Assembly: GCA_047610385.1 (NCBI GenBank)
Contig: JBLGAC010000014.1
Span: 1-64,000, forward strand
From: JBOCEF01 sp047610385
Lineage (GTDB): Bacteria; Pseudomonadota; Alphaproteobacteria; Rhodobacterales; Rhodobacteraceae
Reading direction: 5' to 3'
DNA: 64,000 bases
Positions within the stretch are counted from its first letter, which is position 1. Each line of letters starts with the position of its first letter. Made by a program: the position numbers and the translations under genes. A model generated the notes under the pieces. That model was not told where the DNA came from. It made no database searches and worked only from the letters and a program-made list of their open reading frames with translations. Shown here piece by piece: positions 1-8,832 of the stretch.

Positions 1-123
1 ATGGGCTTGCTGAAACAGTTTCGCCGCGTCGCCACCCGCTACGACAAGACCGCCGAAAGCTTCCTTAGCTTCGTCCAACTTGCCGCCATCCATCGCTGGA
101 TGCGCTTTGTCCACACGGCCTAG
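1..123 (+). pseudogene. IS5-family transposase, C-terminal fragment (cut by window edge)
   Basis: The reading frame gives 40 residues ending in TAG and contains LKQFRRVATRYDKTAESFL, the characteristic C-terminal signature of IS5-group DDE transposases, followed by the usual FVQLAAI...WMRFVHT end. The rest of the gene lies outside the window, so whether the element is intact cannot be judged. It abuts a decayed IS481-type transposase on the opposite strand, which suggests that this element inserted into the older one. Confidence 0.75.
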
Positions 124-451
124 CGTGATCCCGGCCAGATCAGGCAGGTGCGAAATCCCATGCCGTTGCAGGCACCGGTGCCGCGCCGACCGCAGCGTCT
201 TCGGCCCCGGCCAAGACAGAAAATCACGGCTATTTAGGCCCAGTCTTGAGGCCCTCGACAGTGGCCCGCTTTCGCCATTTACCCACCGTCTTCGGGACGG
301 CGCCCGCCTGCGCGCTCGAGGCCTGCGATCGCTGTCGTGCAGCTCTTACGGAGAACTTGGCCGCGGCGCTCGCGCGGCGACCTCATCCCATAGTGCAGCC
401 TTTCAATCCCAAGACAGGAGCGTACCATCAAACCTTGGGATCAAACAGGTA
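124..451 (-). pseudogene. IS481-family element remnant (left end and transposase N-terminus)
   Basis: On the minus strand a 26-base terminus at 451-426 matches the left inverted repeat of the IS481-like element at 18881 in 22 of 26 positions. It is followed by a start region at 391 with an early stop. Broken frames then give VPKTVGKWRKRATVEGLKTG (helix-turn-helix region) and CLQRHGISHLPDLAGITL, both typical of IS481 transposases. The remnant stops where the IS5-family fragment begins at 123. The catalytic DDE domain is missing here, so this is a dead relic. It explains the 124-499 stretch, which has no intact gene. Confidence 0.7.
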
Positions 452-499
452 GGCACAGGTGCGCCCGAGACTCAATTGCAACTCCGTCACATGACCCTG

Positions 500-1924
500 T
501 CAGCGCCCTACGATCCCCTGCGACAGACGTGCAATTTGTGCTTCGGTGGCACCATTGCGCCGCGCAAGCCTCAGGGCCGCGATGGCCTGATCCCAGTCTT
601 CCAACGCAATATACAAGCGCGCAAGCTCCAAAGCGGCGGTCATATAAAGGTTGGTCCTGAAACGCTCAGGCGACGGCCGCATGCCCAACGTCACGGCATC
701 AGATGGTTTGACCGACAAAAGAATGCGCCATGACGCGATGGCAGCATCCGGTGCCGTCACCTCGACAAGCTTTGCGCGCGCTTGATGTATTTCCAACGTC
801 TTGGGCCTTATATTGGCCGCCCGGTCCAGCAGCTGGACCGCCGCTGCGATGTTCCCGCTCTGGGCCAACATGCGCGCCAGTGTCAGCCAGGACGCGTCAC
901 GTGTGTCATCGAGGTCAATCGCTTTTTCAAAAGCCGCAGCCGCCTCATGCTGTTGGCCCAGATCCAGCAAAAGGCGTCCCTCCATCTCATGCAGTTTCGC
1001 CAGAAATGGTGGGTCGGTAAACTGATCAAATGCACCACGCACCGCGGCCAGTGCTTTCTCTGGCCGGTCGGCACCCTGATAAAGCAACACGATTTCACCC
1101 ATGGCGTCGAGCCGGCTTGGGTCAATTTTCATGGTCTTGGCAAAGTGCTCCAGCGCACGTCGATAATTTTCCGGCAACGGGCCTGTCTCTCGCCCCGGTG
1201 TTGGTTGAGAATCTTCGAGATGCTTGTAAGCACGCGCCACCTGAAACTGCGCCTGACCGCGGATGCGGGCGGGCGCTGCGTTCTGGTTCAGCACAACGAT
1301 CAGGTGACTCAACTCACCAACCGCGATCGTCAACTGGTCGTATGCGGAGGGGCGCAGGCGCTCCAGCGCGATCCGTTGGGATGCGGTTCGGAACAGCAAT
1401 TCACCCCAATCGGGGTAGATCAGCAGCAGCTTCGCATTGTTGCGGATCTCAACCACACGGATATCGGCATCGATCTTGTCGCTCGGCGCACGGCTGCGAT
1501 AGATGGCAAAGGCCATGCCCATGAGGTCGAGCGCATCCTTTCGCGGCCCTTGCTCCACCAGCACCGTCGCTGCCGCATCCAGCGCGGCCTGCGGATTTGC
1601 GCGCACCAGCCCGTATCCCCGGATCACGATTGCCGTTGGGTCTGACGGATTGTGGCGCAGCAGCGTGTCGAGGGCAAAGGCCGCCGCCTGCGGTTGTCCG
1701 GCCTCATAAAGCCGCAACACCTCTGCCGCAGCGGGGCTGGTTTCCAAAGGATCCAGTTCAACCACCAAACCCAGGCCTGGAAGCTTCAGCGTCAGCGCCG
1801 TGGCGGCTATGACGCTGACAGGCAGGGCCAACACGATTGCGACCCCCAAGACGAGGCCTCTGAACGAGGCCTCGTTTGGCCTTTTGCGTCGAGGGTAGCC
1901 GCGATGTGGCCGCGTCTGCCTCAT
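500..1924 (-). CDS. Tetratricopeptide-repeat protein with one N-terminal membrane segment
   Basis: The protein has 474 residues. A basic N-terminus is followed by one hydrophobic segment at about residues 25-48, so the rest is probably periplasmic. From about residue 60 onward it is helical with TPR-like units; the clearest are around residues 260-380 (GRLLLDLGQQHEAAAAFEKA and the next repeat). TPR domains are protein-protein scaffolds; no enzymatic motif is visible. The start codon overlaps the stop of the upstream VPLPA-tailed gene by four bases (ATGA, 1921-1924), implying translational coupling. A role in export or assembly of that surface protein is inference. Confidence 0.75.
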   Translation of the reverse strand: MRQTRPHRGYPRRKRPNEASFRGLVLGVAIVLALPVSVIAATALTLKLPGLGLVVELDPLETSPAAAEVLRLYEAGQPQAAAFALDTLLRHNPSDPTAIVIRGYGLVRANPQAALDAAATVLVEQGPRKDALDLMGMAFAIYRSRAPSDKIDADIRVVEIRNNAKLLLIYPDWGELLFRTASQRIALERLRPSAYDQLTIAVGELSHLIVVLNQNAAPARIRGQAQFQVARAYKHLEDSQPTPGRETGPLPENYRRALEHFAKTMKIDPSRLDAMGEIVLLYQGADRPEKALAAVRGAFDQFTDPPFLAKLHEMEGRLLLDLGQQHEAAAAFEKAIDLDDTRDASWLTLARMLAQSGNIAAAVQLLDRAANIRPKTLEIHQARAKLVEVTAPDAAIASWRILLSVKPSDAVTLGMRPSPERFRTNLYMTAALELARLYIALEDWDQAIAALRLARRNGATEAQIARLSQGIVGR

Positions 1925-2955
1925 CCCTGGTTCTTGCTATGCTTTGTCCTGCGCCGCAGGGGACGCGTCAGGATCAAAACGGCGCCAACCAGCAAAGCAC
2001 CAGCCGGCGGCAGCGGAACCGGTGCGGAGACGCCTGCGGCAAATTCAAGCGCAAATTCGGTCGGGTTCGGGACAGCCCAGACAGTGTCAAAAAACGAAAG
2101 GCTGCCAGCATTTGCAAAGCCGGTGCTGAACGGGAACAGCGGCGTCGGCATGACCCCACCCGGATCAAGCCGGGCCAGACTGACCACCCCAAATCCGTAT
2201 GGGTTGCCCGTCGGGCTTCCAGCGGTGCCAATAGGATCTCCGGCACCGTTAAGCAGGCTCCAGTTGAACGAGAAAAATTCCCCCACGTCCCAATCTGTCA
2301 TGGTCAGGGTAAACCCGTCCAGAACGTTGCCACTGCCATCGGGGCTCGGCTGGCCTGCCCCGCGGCCCGCGGTGTATGGGGTCGGCCCACCATCCACGGC
2401 GGTGTCGCCAAGCGCATCAAGAACCGGGGGATTGCCTGGCACCAGATCAATTGCGTCGACCCCGGCGGCAATAAGATCCACGTTCGGGATCACTGTGCCA
2501 GAACCAACATCCCAAAGGGCCTCCCGCGCCGAAAACGAAGCCGCATCCCAATCGTTGAGGTGCCCGGCGATGTCGCCGCGCCCGCGCCCGCTCTGGATCG
2601 CGATTGGATCGAAGGTCCCCGATCCACTCGTCAGTCCCAGCCCGCTGGCATCGATGTCAGTGCCCCCCACCGGTCCGCCGCGGCCGTCCCGGTCGATCCC
2701 AATGCCCGCAATGGTTGGTGAAGCCCCGATTGCAGGGCCCAAACCTCTGCCACTGGTTCCGATGTTCGCGATGATTTCTACGCCAGCGACTGGCGTATCG
2801 GTCCAGTTCAGCACTTCGAACTCGAACACAAAGTCATTGCCATCGGACCCGTCTAGCCCACTGATCCGTTCGATGTCCGTAATTCGAAAGCAAAAAACTT
2901 CTGGCGCATCCACTGTTGCTGGTGGGTCTGCATGTGCAGTAGACGCCGAGAGCAC
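1921..2955 (-). CDS. VPLPA-CTERM-type surface protein with a disrupted signal peptide start
   Basis: The protein has about 344 residues from the GTG at 2955 and is rich in Gly, Asp and Thr. It ends with a sorting tail: VPLPPAGALLVGAVLIL followed by an Arg/Lys cluster (LRRRTKHSKNQG). Such tails are processed by exosortase-type enzymes in Rhodobacterales. The expected signal peptide is split. An ATG at 2989 on the minus strand is one base out of frame; removing one T from the six-T run (2971-2976 on this strand as A6) gives the good signal sequence MKYFIFGSVIAVLSASTAHA. Either a real frameshift or a sequencing error is present, or translation starts at GTG without a full signal. Confidence 0.7.
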   Translation of the reverse strand: MLSASTAHADPPATVDAPEVFCFRITDIERISGLDGSDGNDFVFEFEVLNWTDTPVAGVEIIANIGTSGRGLGPAIGASPTIAGIGIDRDGRGGPVGGTDIDASGLGLTSGSGTFDPIAIQSGRGRGDIAGHLNDWDAASFSAREALWDVGSGTVIPNVDLIAAGVDAIDLVPGNPPVLDALGDTAVDGGPTPYTAGRGAGQPSPDGSGNVLDGFTLTMTDWDVGEFFSFNWSLLNGAGDPIGTAGSPTGNPYGFGVVSLARLDPGGVMPTPLFPFSTGFANAGSLSFFDTVWAVPNPTEFALEFAAGVSAPVPLPPAGALLVGAVLILTRPLRRRTKHSKNQG

Positions 2956-3025
2956 GGCTATGACACTGCCAAAAAATAAAATATTTCATCTAGCTTCTTC
3001 AATCTGTTTCTATTTTTCTGTCTAG

Positions 3026-3696
3026 GCTCCGTCTTTTCTGGCCACTGAACTTGTTTCGTATGAAACTTTTTCTATTTCTTACAGCGGCCCTGCTTAAGAT
3101 GCCTTAGCGTAACGGTAATTTCAACGATTTAAAGTACCGAAAGCCGCATTTGATCCGGTCAAATCGCGCTCAGATCGACGGCAGTCCAACCCTGAGCGAG
3201 ACAAACTTGATATCTTCGTGCCCAACCCGAAATATCTGAGCGATCTCAGAATGTTGTGTTTCCGTCCGTTCACGAGCATGGACTGAACCGCGCGGCGCGA
3301 TCACATCCGGCGCGGCTGCCGGTGTTCAAGCGACATGACGGACCGCGAATGGCACCTGATCGCGCCACTGTTGCCCGGCCCCAGCCTGAGCTACCCGCGC
3401 CAGCGCGTATCAAGGCCAAGCACCCCGGTGTCCATTTTCAGCGCGCCCTCGGCAGCCAAAGCTCTGAACAGCAATTTGCCCGTGCTTTTGACAAGATTTC
3501 ACAATCTCATCACGGCCATACTCAGATCAATCCCAGCCCAGTCAGCTATGCCAGCACAAAGCCCATGCGAAAGTGCCCGCAAGCCGACGCAGTGCCACAG
3601 CGATGTTGCAAAGGCGCCCCTACGACATATACCAATTGTCCACGCGCCAGCGGTTCGGCTTGAAGCAGGCCATTCGCAAGCCGGGAGCAAATCGCC
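3026..3696. other. Gene-poor stretch with a transposase N-terminal scrap
   Basis: No complete gene is visible. At 3335-3385 (+) the frame reads MTDREWHLIAPLLPGP, matching the N-terminal start of IS4/IS5-type transposases (the domain usually called DUF4096). It then runs into unrelated sequence. The first 100 bases are AT-rich and probably hold the promoter of the minus-strand VPLPA gene. The remainder has several open frames but no recognisable protein. Confidence 0.5.
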
Positions 3697-3729
3697 CTGT
3701 ACCTGGAATATTCACACAACATCTGGCTG

Positions 3730-4857
3730 GTGCTGGCATCCTTCGCCGTCGCTTTGATGGCGGGGTTCACCGGGCTTTCGGCCACCAAAGGCATATCCGG
3801 CCTGCCGCACAACCAGCGCAAGGGGCGGATCGTTGTCGCCGCAATCGCGCTGGGGGGCGGCATCTGGTCGATGCATTTTGTCGCCATGCTTGGGCTGCAA
3901 ATGCCAGCGATTTACTACTACGACCCGCTTTTCACACTGATGTCGGCGCTGATCGCCATTTTGATGGTGGGGGTGGCGCTGCTGATCCTGCATTTCCGCG
4001 CGCGCAGCGCCGCGACCATCACGCTGGCAGGCGCGGTGGTCGGCATCGGCATTCTGGCCATGCATTACGCAGGCATGGCGGGGATGGAGCTGTGCCGCGC
4101 CGTCTATTCCCCCGCGGGCGTTGCCTTTGCGGGGGTCGCGTCCGTCGTGCTCAGCACCGGGGCGATCTGGGCAGCCTATGGGGAACGCGCGAACCGCAAC
4201 ATCATCTTCGGCACGATCTGCTTCGGGGCGGCGGTGCTGTGCGTACATTTCGCGGCGATGGCGGGGACCGAGTTCCTGCCCGTCGGGGGCGATGCGGATG
4301 CGGGCCCAGGGATCGGCAACAACACGCTGGCGATGATCGTGTCGTTGGCGTCCTTTGCGATCTGCGGCGGGTTCCTGCTGTCGAGCGTCACGATGCTGCC
4401 CGATGCCCGCACACCCGACGCCCGCACACCCGTCACCCACACCCCCGATGCCACCCCCCCGGCACTGGAACCGGTCATCGCACCACCCACGCCCAAACCC
4501 GCACCCACGTCCGTCGACGCGCCACCCCAACAGGCGCCTTATGAACGCGACGGCCGCACCATGTTCACCCCGACCAGCGCCATCGCGGCAGTGCGCGCTG
4601 AGGGGCATTACACCATCCTCTATGTCGGGAATGAAAAGCTGTTCTGCCCGTGGTCAATCTCAGAGGCGGCGATCCGCTTGCCGGAGCCGGAGTTCATCCG
4701 CGCGCATCGCAGCTATCTGATCAACCCCGCCCATGTCAGCGGGTTTGCGCGCAAGAAAGACACTGGACTGGTGTTCTTCGACGCGGTGGGATCGCTGGAA
4801 AAGGCCCCGGTCAGCCGGTCGCGCCTTGCTGCGGTACGTGGCGCGCTGGGCCTTTGA
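3730..4857 (+). CDS. coxC: CoxC-like membrane sensor: MHYT domain plus LytTR DNA-binding domain
   Basis: This is an integral membrane protein with the repeated MHYT motifs SMHFVAM, AMHYAGM and CVHFAAM in about seven hydrophobic helices (residues 1-220). A Pro/Thr-rich linker follows, then a LytTR DNA-binding domain (about 265-375, including FIRAHRSYLINPAHV). The MHYT-LytTR pairing is characteristic of CoxC and CoxH of CO-oxidising bacteria, and it lies directly before coxM. MHYT domains are proposed to sense CO, O2 or NO through a metal. The start is uncertain: the frame is open upstream to 3664 and reads LYLEYSHNIWL just before the GTG, without an ATG. The true start may therefore be an unusual codon near 3697-3703. 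Confidence 0.82.
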   Translation: MLASFAVALMAGFTGLSATKGISGLPHNQRKGRIVVAAIALGGGIWSMHFVAMLGLQMPAIYYYDPLFTLMSALIAILMVGVALLILHFRARSAATITLAGAVVGIGILAMHYAGMAGMELCRAVYSPAGVAFAGVASVVLSTGAIWAAYGERANRNIIFGTICFGAAVLCVHFAAMAGTEFLPVGGDADAGPGIGNNTLAMIVSLASFAICGGFLLSSVTMLPDARTPDARTPVTHTPDATPPALEPVIAPPTPKPAPTSVDAPPQQAPYERDGRTMFTPTSAIAAVRAEGHYTILYVGNEKLFCPWSISEAAIRLPEPEFIRAHRSYLINPAHVSGFARKKDTGLVFFDAVGSLEKAPVSRSRLAAVRGALGL

Positions 4858-5010
4858 CAGCCGCGTCCCAGCTTCGCATCTCGTGCGCGCATTTCGCATT
4901 TGGTGCAACGGGCGGGGCCGCTCGCTGATCGCGCCTTACGCCACGTCGCCGCTGCGTCATCGTGTGCACAACCGGGCGGCTAAAACCCGGACAAGCACAG
5001 GGAGCACGCA

Positions 5011-5865
5011 ATGATACCCGCGCCATTCGCGTATCATCGGCCAGCCGACATCGGCGAGGCCCTTTCCATTCTGACCGAGCATGGCGATGACGCCCGCGTC
5101 GTCGCCGGGGGCCACAGCCTCATCCCGATGATGAAGCTGCGCATGGCCATGATCGATCATCTGATCGACCTCAAGGACATCCCCGGATTGGCGGGAATTT
5201 CCACGGATGACGGCCGCGTCACCATCGGCGCGATGACCACCCAGCACGATCTGATCGTGCATCCGGGGCTGGCCACCACGGCACCGTTGCTGTCCGAAGC
5301 CGCCCTTCAGATCGCTGATCCGCAGGTGCGTTATATGGGCACGCTGGGCGGCAACGTCGCCAATGGCGATCCGGGCAACGACATGCCCGGCGTGATGCAA
5401 TGCCTCGACGCGCAGTTCACCCTTGTTGGCCCGACCGGGGAGCGCACGGTCCCGGCGCGCGGTTTCTATGAGGCCGCCTACATGACCGCCCGCCAGGATG
5501 ATGAGATCCTGACAGCAGTCAGCTTTGCGGTCCCCAAGGGCGGGTTCGCCTATGAAAAGCAAAAGCGCAAGATCGGCGATTACGCCACCGCCGCCTGCGC
5601 CGCGCAGATCGCGATGGAGGGCGGGCGCTGCACCGAAGCGTCGATCGCCATGACCAACCTTAGCGACACGCCGGTCTGGTCACAGGCCGCCGGGGCCGCG
5701 CTGGTCGGCACCGCATGCGCGCCCGCCGATCTGGACGCCGCCGTCGCCGCCGCATTGGCCGACATCGACCCGACCGAGGACAACCGCGGCCCGATCGCAT
5801 TCAAGATGCACGTCGCCAAAATTATCATCCGCCGCGCCATAGAGCGCGCCATCGCGCGCGCCTGA
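5011..5865 (+). CDS. coxM: Aerobic CO dehydrogenase, medium (FAD) subunit CoxM
   Basis: The protein has 284 residues, close to the 288 of the Oligotropha enzyme. Both FAD-binding motifs of the family are present: AGGHS at residues 32-36 and TLGGN at 111-115. CoxM takes electrons from the CoxS iron-sulfur clusters and passes them to the quinone pool. An AGGGAG ribosome-binding site precedes the ATG. The gene starts the M-S-L structural order that is usual for form I CO dehydrogenase. The 153-base gap after coxC probably holds a promoter. It is followed at 13 bases by coxS. Confidence 0.93.
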   Translation: MIPAPFAYHRPADIGEALSILTEHGDDARVVAGGHSLIPMMKLRMAMIDHLIDLKDIPGLAGISTDDGRVTIGAMTTQHDLIVHPGLATTAPLLSEAALQIADPQVRYMGTLGGNVANGDPGNDMPGVMQCLDAQFTLVGPTGERTVPARGFYEAAYMTARQDDEILTAVSFAVPKGGFAYEKQKRKIGDYATAACAAQIAMEGGRCTEASIAMTNLSDTPVWSQAAGAALVGTACAPADLDAAVAAALADIDPTEDNRGPIAFKMHVAKIIIRRAIERAIARA

Positions 5866-5878
5866 GGAGGGCCAACCC

Positions 5879-6370
5879 ATGACCAAGCACCACGTCCAGA
5901 TGACCGTGAACGGCGAGGCGCAAGACGTCCTCGCTGATCCGCGCGAATTGCTCGTCTACACCTTGCGTGAACAGATGAACCTGACCGGCGTCCATGTGGG
6001 GTGTGAGACCACCCATTGCGGCGCCTGCACCATCGACATCGACGGCAAGTCCGTGAAATCGTGCACCATGTTCACCGTGCAGGCCGCGGGCGCCAACATC
6101 ACCACCATCGAAGGCATCGGCGCCCCCGGATCGCTGCATGTGTTGCAGGAGATGTTCAAGGAACATCACGGCCTGCAATGCGGTTTCTGCACCCCCGGCA
6201 TGATCACCCGCGCCTATCGCCTGCTACAGGAAATCCCCGATCCGACTGAGGCCGAGGTTCGCTTTGGCATCGCTGGAAACCTGTGCCGCTGCACCGGATA
6301 TCAAAACATCGTCAAGTCGATCCTGGCCGCCGCGGCCCAGATCAACGCCGTCAAGGAGGCTGCGGAATGA
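5879..6370 (+). CDS. coxS: Aerobic CO dehydrogenase, small (2Fe-2S) subunit CoxS
   Basis: The protein has 163 residues and two [2Fe-2S] cluster sites. The N-terminal plant-type ferredoxin cluster uses C42, C47, C50 and C62; the C-terminal cluster uses C101, C104, C136 and C138 (CGFC and CRC motifs). Spacing is essentially that of characterised CoxS. It carries electrons from the molybdenum centre of CoxL to the FAD of CoxM. Its stop codon overlaps the coxL start by four bases (ATGA at 6367-6370), so the two are probably translationally coupled. Confidence 0.95.
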   Translation: MTKHHVQMTVNGEAQDVLADPRELLVYTLREQMNLTGVHVGCETTHCGACTIDIDGKSVKSCTMFTVQAAGANITTIEGIGAPGSLHVLQEMFKEHHGLQCGFCTPGMITRAYRLLQEIPDPTEAEVRFGIAGNLCRCTGYQNIVKSILAAAAQINAVKEAAE

Positions 6371-8787
6371 ACGATATGACCCCCTCCAGCGAAGAGCGCG
6401 CCAAAGCCCTTAAGGGCATGGGTTCATCGCGCAAACGCGTCGAAGATGCCCGCTTTACCCAAGGCAAGGGCAACTATGTCGACGACCTGAAGCTGCCGGG
6501 CATGTTGCACGGCGATTTCGTGCGCAGCCCCTATGCCCATGCGCGGGTGAAATCCATCGACACCGCGGCTGCTTTGAAAGTCAAAGGCGTGCTGGCGGTG
6601 CTGACGGCGGCTGATCTTGAACCGCTCGGGCTGCACTGGATGCCGACGCTTGCGGGCGACAAGCAGATGGTGCTCGCCGACGGCAAAGTGCTGTTCCAAG
6701 GTCAGGAAGTCGCCTTTGTGGTCGCCACCGACCGCTATGCCGCCGCCGATGGCGTCGAAGCCGTTGAGGTAGATTACGAAGAACTGCCGGTGATCGTCGA
6801 TCCGTTCAAGTCGCTTGATCCGGATGCGGTGGTGCTGCGCGAAGACCTCGCGGGCCAGACCGAGGGTGCCCACGGCCATCGCAAGCACCACAACCATATC
6901 TTCACGTGGGAAGTTGGCGATAAAGACGCGACCCAGACCGTGATCGATGGTGCCGATGTGGTGGCTGAGGAAATGGTCTACTATCACCGCACCCATCCCT
7001 GCCCGCTGGAGCCGTGCGGCTGCGTGGCGTCGATGGACGCGGTCAACGGCAAGCTGACCCTTCACGGCACGTTCCAAGCGCCCCATGCCGTGCGCACGGT
7101 CGCGTCGTTGATCTCTGGCATTGCGGAGCACAACATCCGCGTGATCTCGCCCGATATCGGTGGCGGTTTTGGCAACAAGGTCGGGGTCTATCCCGGCTAT
7201 ATCTGTTCGATCGTCGCGTCCATCGTCACCGGCAAGCCGGTGAAATGGGTTGAGGACCGGATGGACAACCTGATGTCCACCGCATTCGCGCGCGACTATT
7301 GGATGAAGGGCAAAATCGCCGCCACCAAAGAAGGCAAGATCACCGGCCTGTGGTGCGAAACCACCGCCGATCACGGTGCCTTCGATGCCTGCGCCGACCC
7401 GACCAAGTTCCCCGCCGGGTTCATGAGCATCTGCACCGGGTCCTACGATATCCCGACTGCGTATCTGGCCGTGGATGGCGTCTACACCAACAAAGCGCCG
7501 GGGGGCGTTGCCTATCGCTGTTCGTTCCGCGTCACCGAGGCGGCGTATTTCATTGAGCGTATGGTCGAGATCCTCGCCATAGAGCTGAACATGGACGCGG
7601 CCGAATTGCGGCGGATCAACTTCATCCGCAAGGATCAGTTCCCGTATAACTCCGCGCTGGGTTGGGAATACGATTCAGGCGATTATCACACCGCATGGGA
7701 CAAGGCGCTGAAGGCGGTCAACTATGACGCGCTGCGCAGTGAACAGGCCCAGATGCTTGCAGCCTTCAAAGCTGGTGAAACCCGCAAGCTTATGGGCATC
7801 GGGCTGTGCCACTTCACCGAAATCGTCGGGGCCGGGCCGGTCAAGAACTGCGATATCCTCGGGCTTGGCATGTTCGACAGCTGTGAAATCCGCATCCACC
7901 CCACCGGATCGGCCATCGCGCGGCTTGGCACAATCTCGCAGGGTCAGGGCCACGCGACCACTTTCGCGCAAATCCTTGCCAGCGAAATCGGCTTGCCCGC
8001 CGACAGCATCACCATCGAAGAAGGCGACACGGATACGGCGCCTTATGGTCTGGGCACTTACGGGTCGCGGTCCACGCCCGTTGCAGGCGCAGCCACGGCC
8101 ATGGCAGGGCGCAAAATCCGCGCCAAGGCCCAGATGATCGCGGCCTACTTGCTGGAGGTCCACGATGACGACGTGGAATGGGATGTCGACCGCTTCGCCG
8201 TCAAAGGCGCGCCAGAGCGGTTCAAGACCATGGTTGAGATCGCCTATGCATCCTACAACCAAGCCATTCCGGGGCTGGAGCCGGGTCTGGAGGCGGTCAG
8301 CTACTATGATCCACCCAACATGACCTATCCGTTCGGCGCCTATATCTGCGTGATGGAGATCGACGTCGATCAAGGCACCCACGAAATCCGGCAATTCTAT
8401 GCGCTGGACGATTGCGGCACCCGGATCAACCCGATGATCATCGAAGGTCAGGTCCATGGCGGGTTGACTGAGGCGTATGCCATCGCGATGGCGCAGGAAA
8501 TTGCCTATGACGAAATGGGCAACCACATGAACGCGACATTGATGGATTTCTTCATCCCCACCTCGGTTGAAACCCCCCACTACACCACCGACCACACCAC
8601 AACCCCGTCACCGCACCATCCCATCGGGGCCAAGGGCGTGGGCGAAAGCCCCAATGTGGGCGGGGTTCCGGCGTTCTCAAACGCGGTGCACGACGCGTTC
8701 AAACCGTTCGGGCTTCGCCAGACCCATATGCCCCATGACCATTGGCGCATCTGGAAGACCGCCGAAAAGCTTGGCCTGCACGGCTGA
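6367..8787 (+). CDS. coxL: Form I CO dehydrogenase, large (Mo-Cu) catalytic subunit CoxL
   Basis: The protein has 806 residues (the Oligotropha enzyme has 809). It carries the form I active-site loop AYRCSFR at residues 382-388, so C385 is the copper-binding cysteine. The C-terminal VGES motif supplies E760, which corresponds to the glutamate next to molybdenum. The AYxCSFR loop separates true CO dehydrogenases from form II relatives, which have AYRGAGR. It oxidises CO with water to CO2, electrons and protons at a Mo-S-Cu site with molybdopterin cytosine dinucleotide. The start is taken at 6367, overlapping coxS; longer upstream frames lie inside coxS. Confidence 0.96.
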   Translation: MNDMTPSSEERAKALKGMGSSRKRVEDARFTQGKGNYVDDLKLPGMLHGDFVRSPYAHARVKSIDTAAALKVKGVLAVLTAADLEPLGLHWMPTLAGDKQMVLADGKVLFQGQEVAFVVATDRYAAADGVEAVEVDYEELPVIVDPFKSLDPDAVVLREDLAGQTEGAHGHRKHHNHIFTWEVGDKDATQTVIDGADVVAEEMVYYHRTHPCPLEPCGCVASMDAVNGKLTLHGTFQAPHAVRTVASLISGIAEHNIRVISPDIGGGFGNKVGVYPGYICSIVASIVTGKPVKWVEDRMDNLMSTAFARDYWMKGKIAATKEGKITGLWCETTADHGAFDACADPTKFPAGFMSICTGSYDIPTAYLAVDGVYTNKAPGGVAYRCSFRVTEAAYFIERMVEILAIELNMDAAELRRINFIRKDQFPYNSALGWEYDSGDYHTAWDKALKAVNYDALRSEQAQMLAAFKAGETRKLMGIGLCHFTEIVGAGPVKNCDILGLGMFDSCEIRIHPTGSAIARLGTISQGQGHATTFAQILASEIGLPADSITIEEGDTDTAPYGLGTYGSRSTPVAGAATAMAGRKIRAKAQMIAAYLLEVHDDDVEWDVDRFAVKGAPERFKTMVEIAYASYNQAIPGLEPGLEAVSYYDPPNMTYPFGAYICVMEIDVDQGTHEIRQFYALDDCGTRINPMIIEGQVHGGLTEAYAIAMAQEIAYDEMGNHMNATLMDFFIPTSVETPHYTTDHTTTPSPHHPIGAKGVGESPNVGGVPAFSNAVHDAFKPFGLRQTHMPHDHWRIWKTAEKLGLHG

Positions 8788-8798
8788 GGGACAGGCAT

Positions 8799-8821
8799 GG
8801 GGGGCGGCACGCCCGCCCCCC
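8799..8821 (+). terminator. Perfect 9-bp hairpin between coxL and coxD
   Basis: The 5' arm is GGGGGGCGG (8799-8807), the loop CACGC and the 3' arm CCGCCCCCC (8813-8821). It lies 12 bases after the coxL stop and 11 bases before the chosen coxD ATG. There is no T-run, so it is more likely an mRNA-stabilising or attenuating hairpin that sets coxMSL above coxDEFG than a full terminator. Confidence 0.55.
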
Positions 8822-8832
8822 GGCCGCACATC

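Noticed and set aside
80..733. 217-codon open frame on the plus strand
   Set aside because: It runs through IS debris and antisense to the TPR gene; composition is shadow-like.
6283..6366. Longer N-terminus for CoxL
   Set aside because: The extra residues lie inside the coxS coding sequence; the ATG at 6367 has the usual ATGA overlap and gives the family length.
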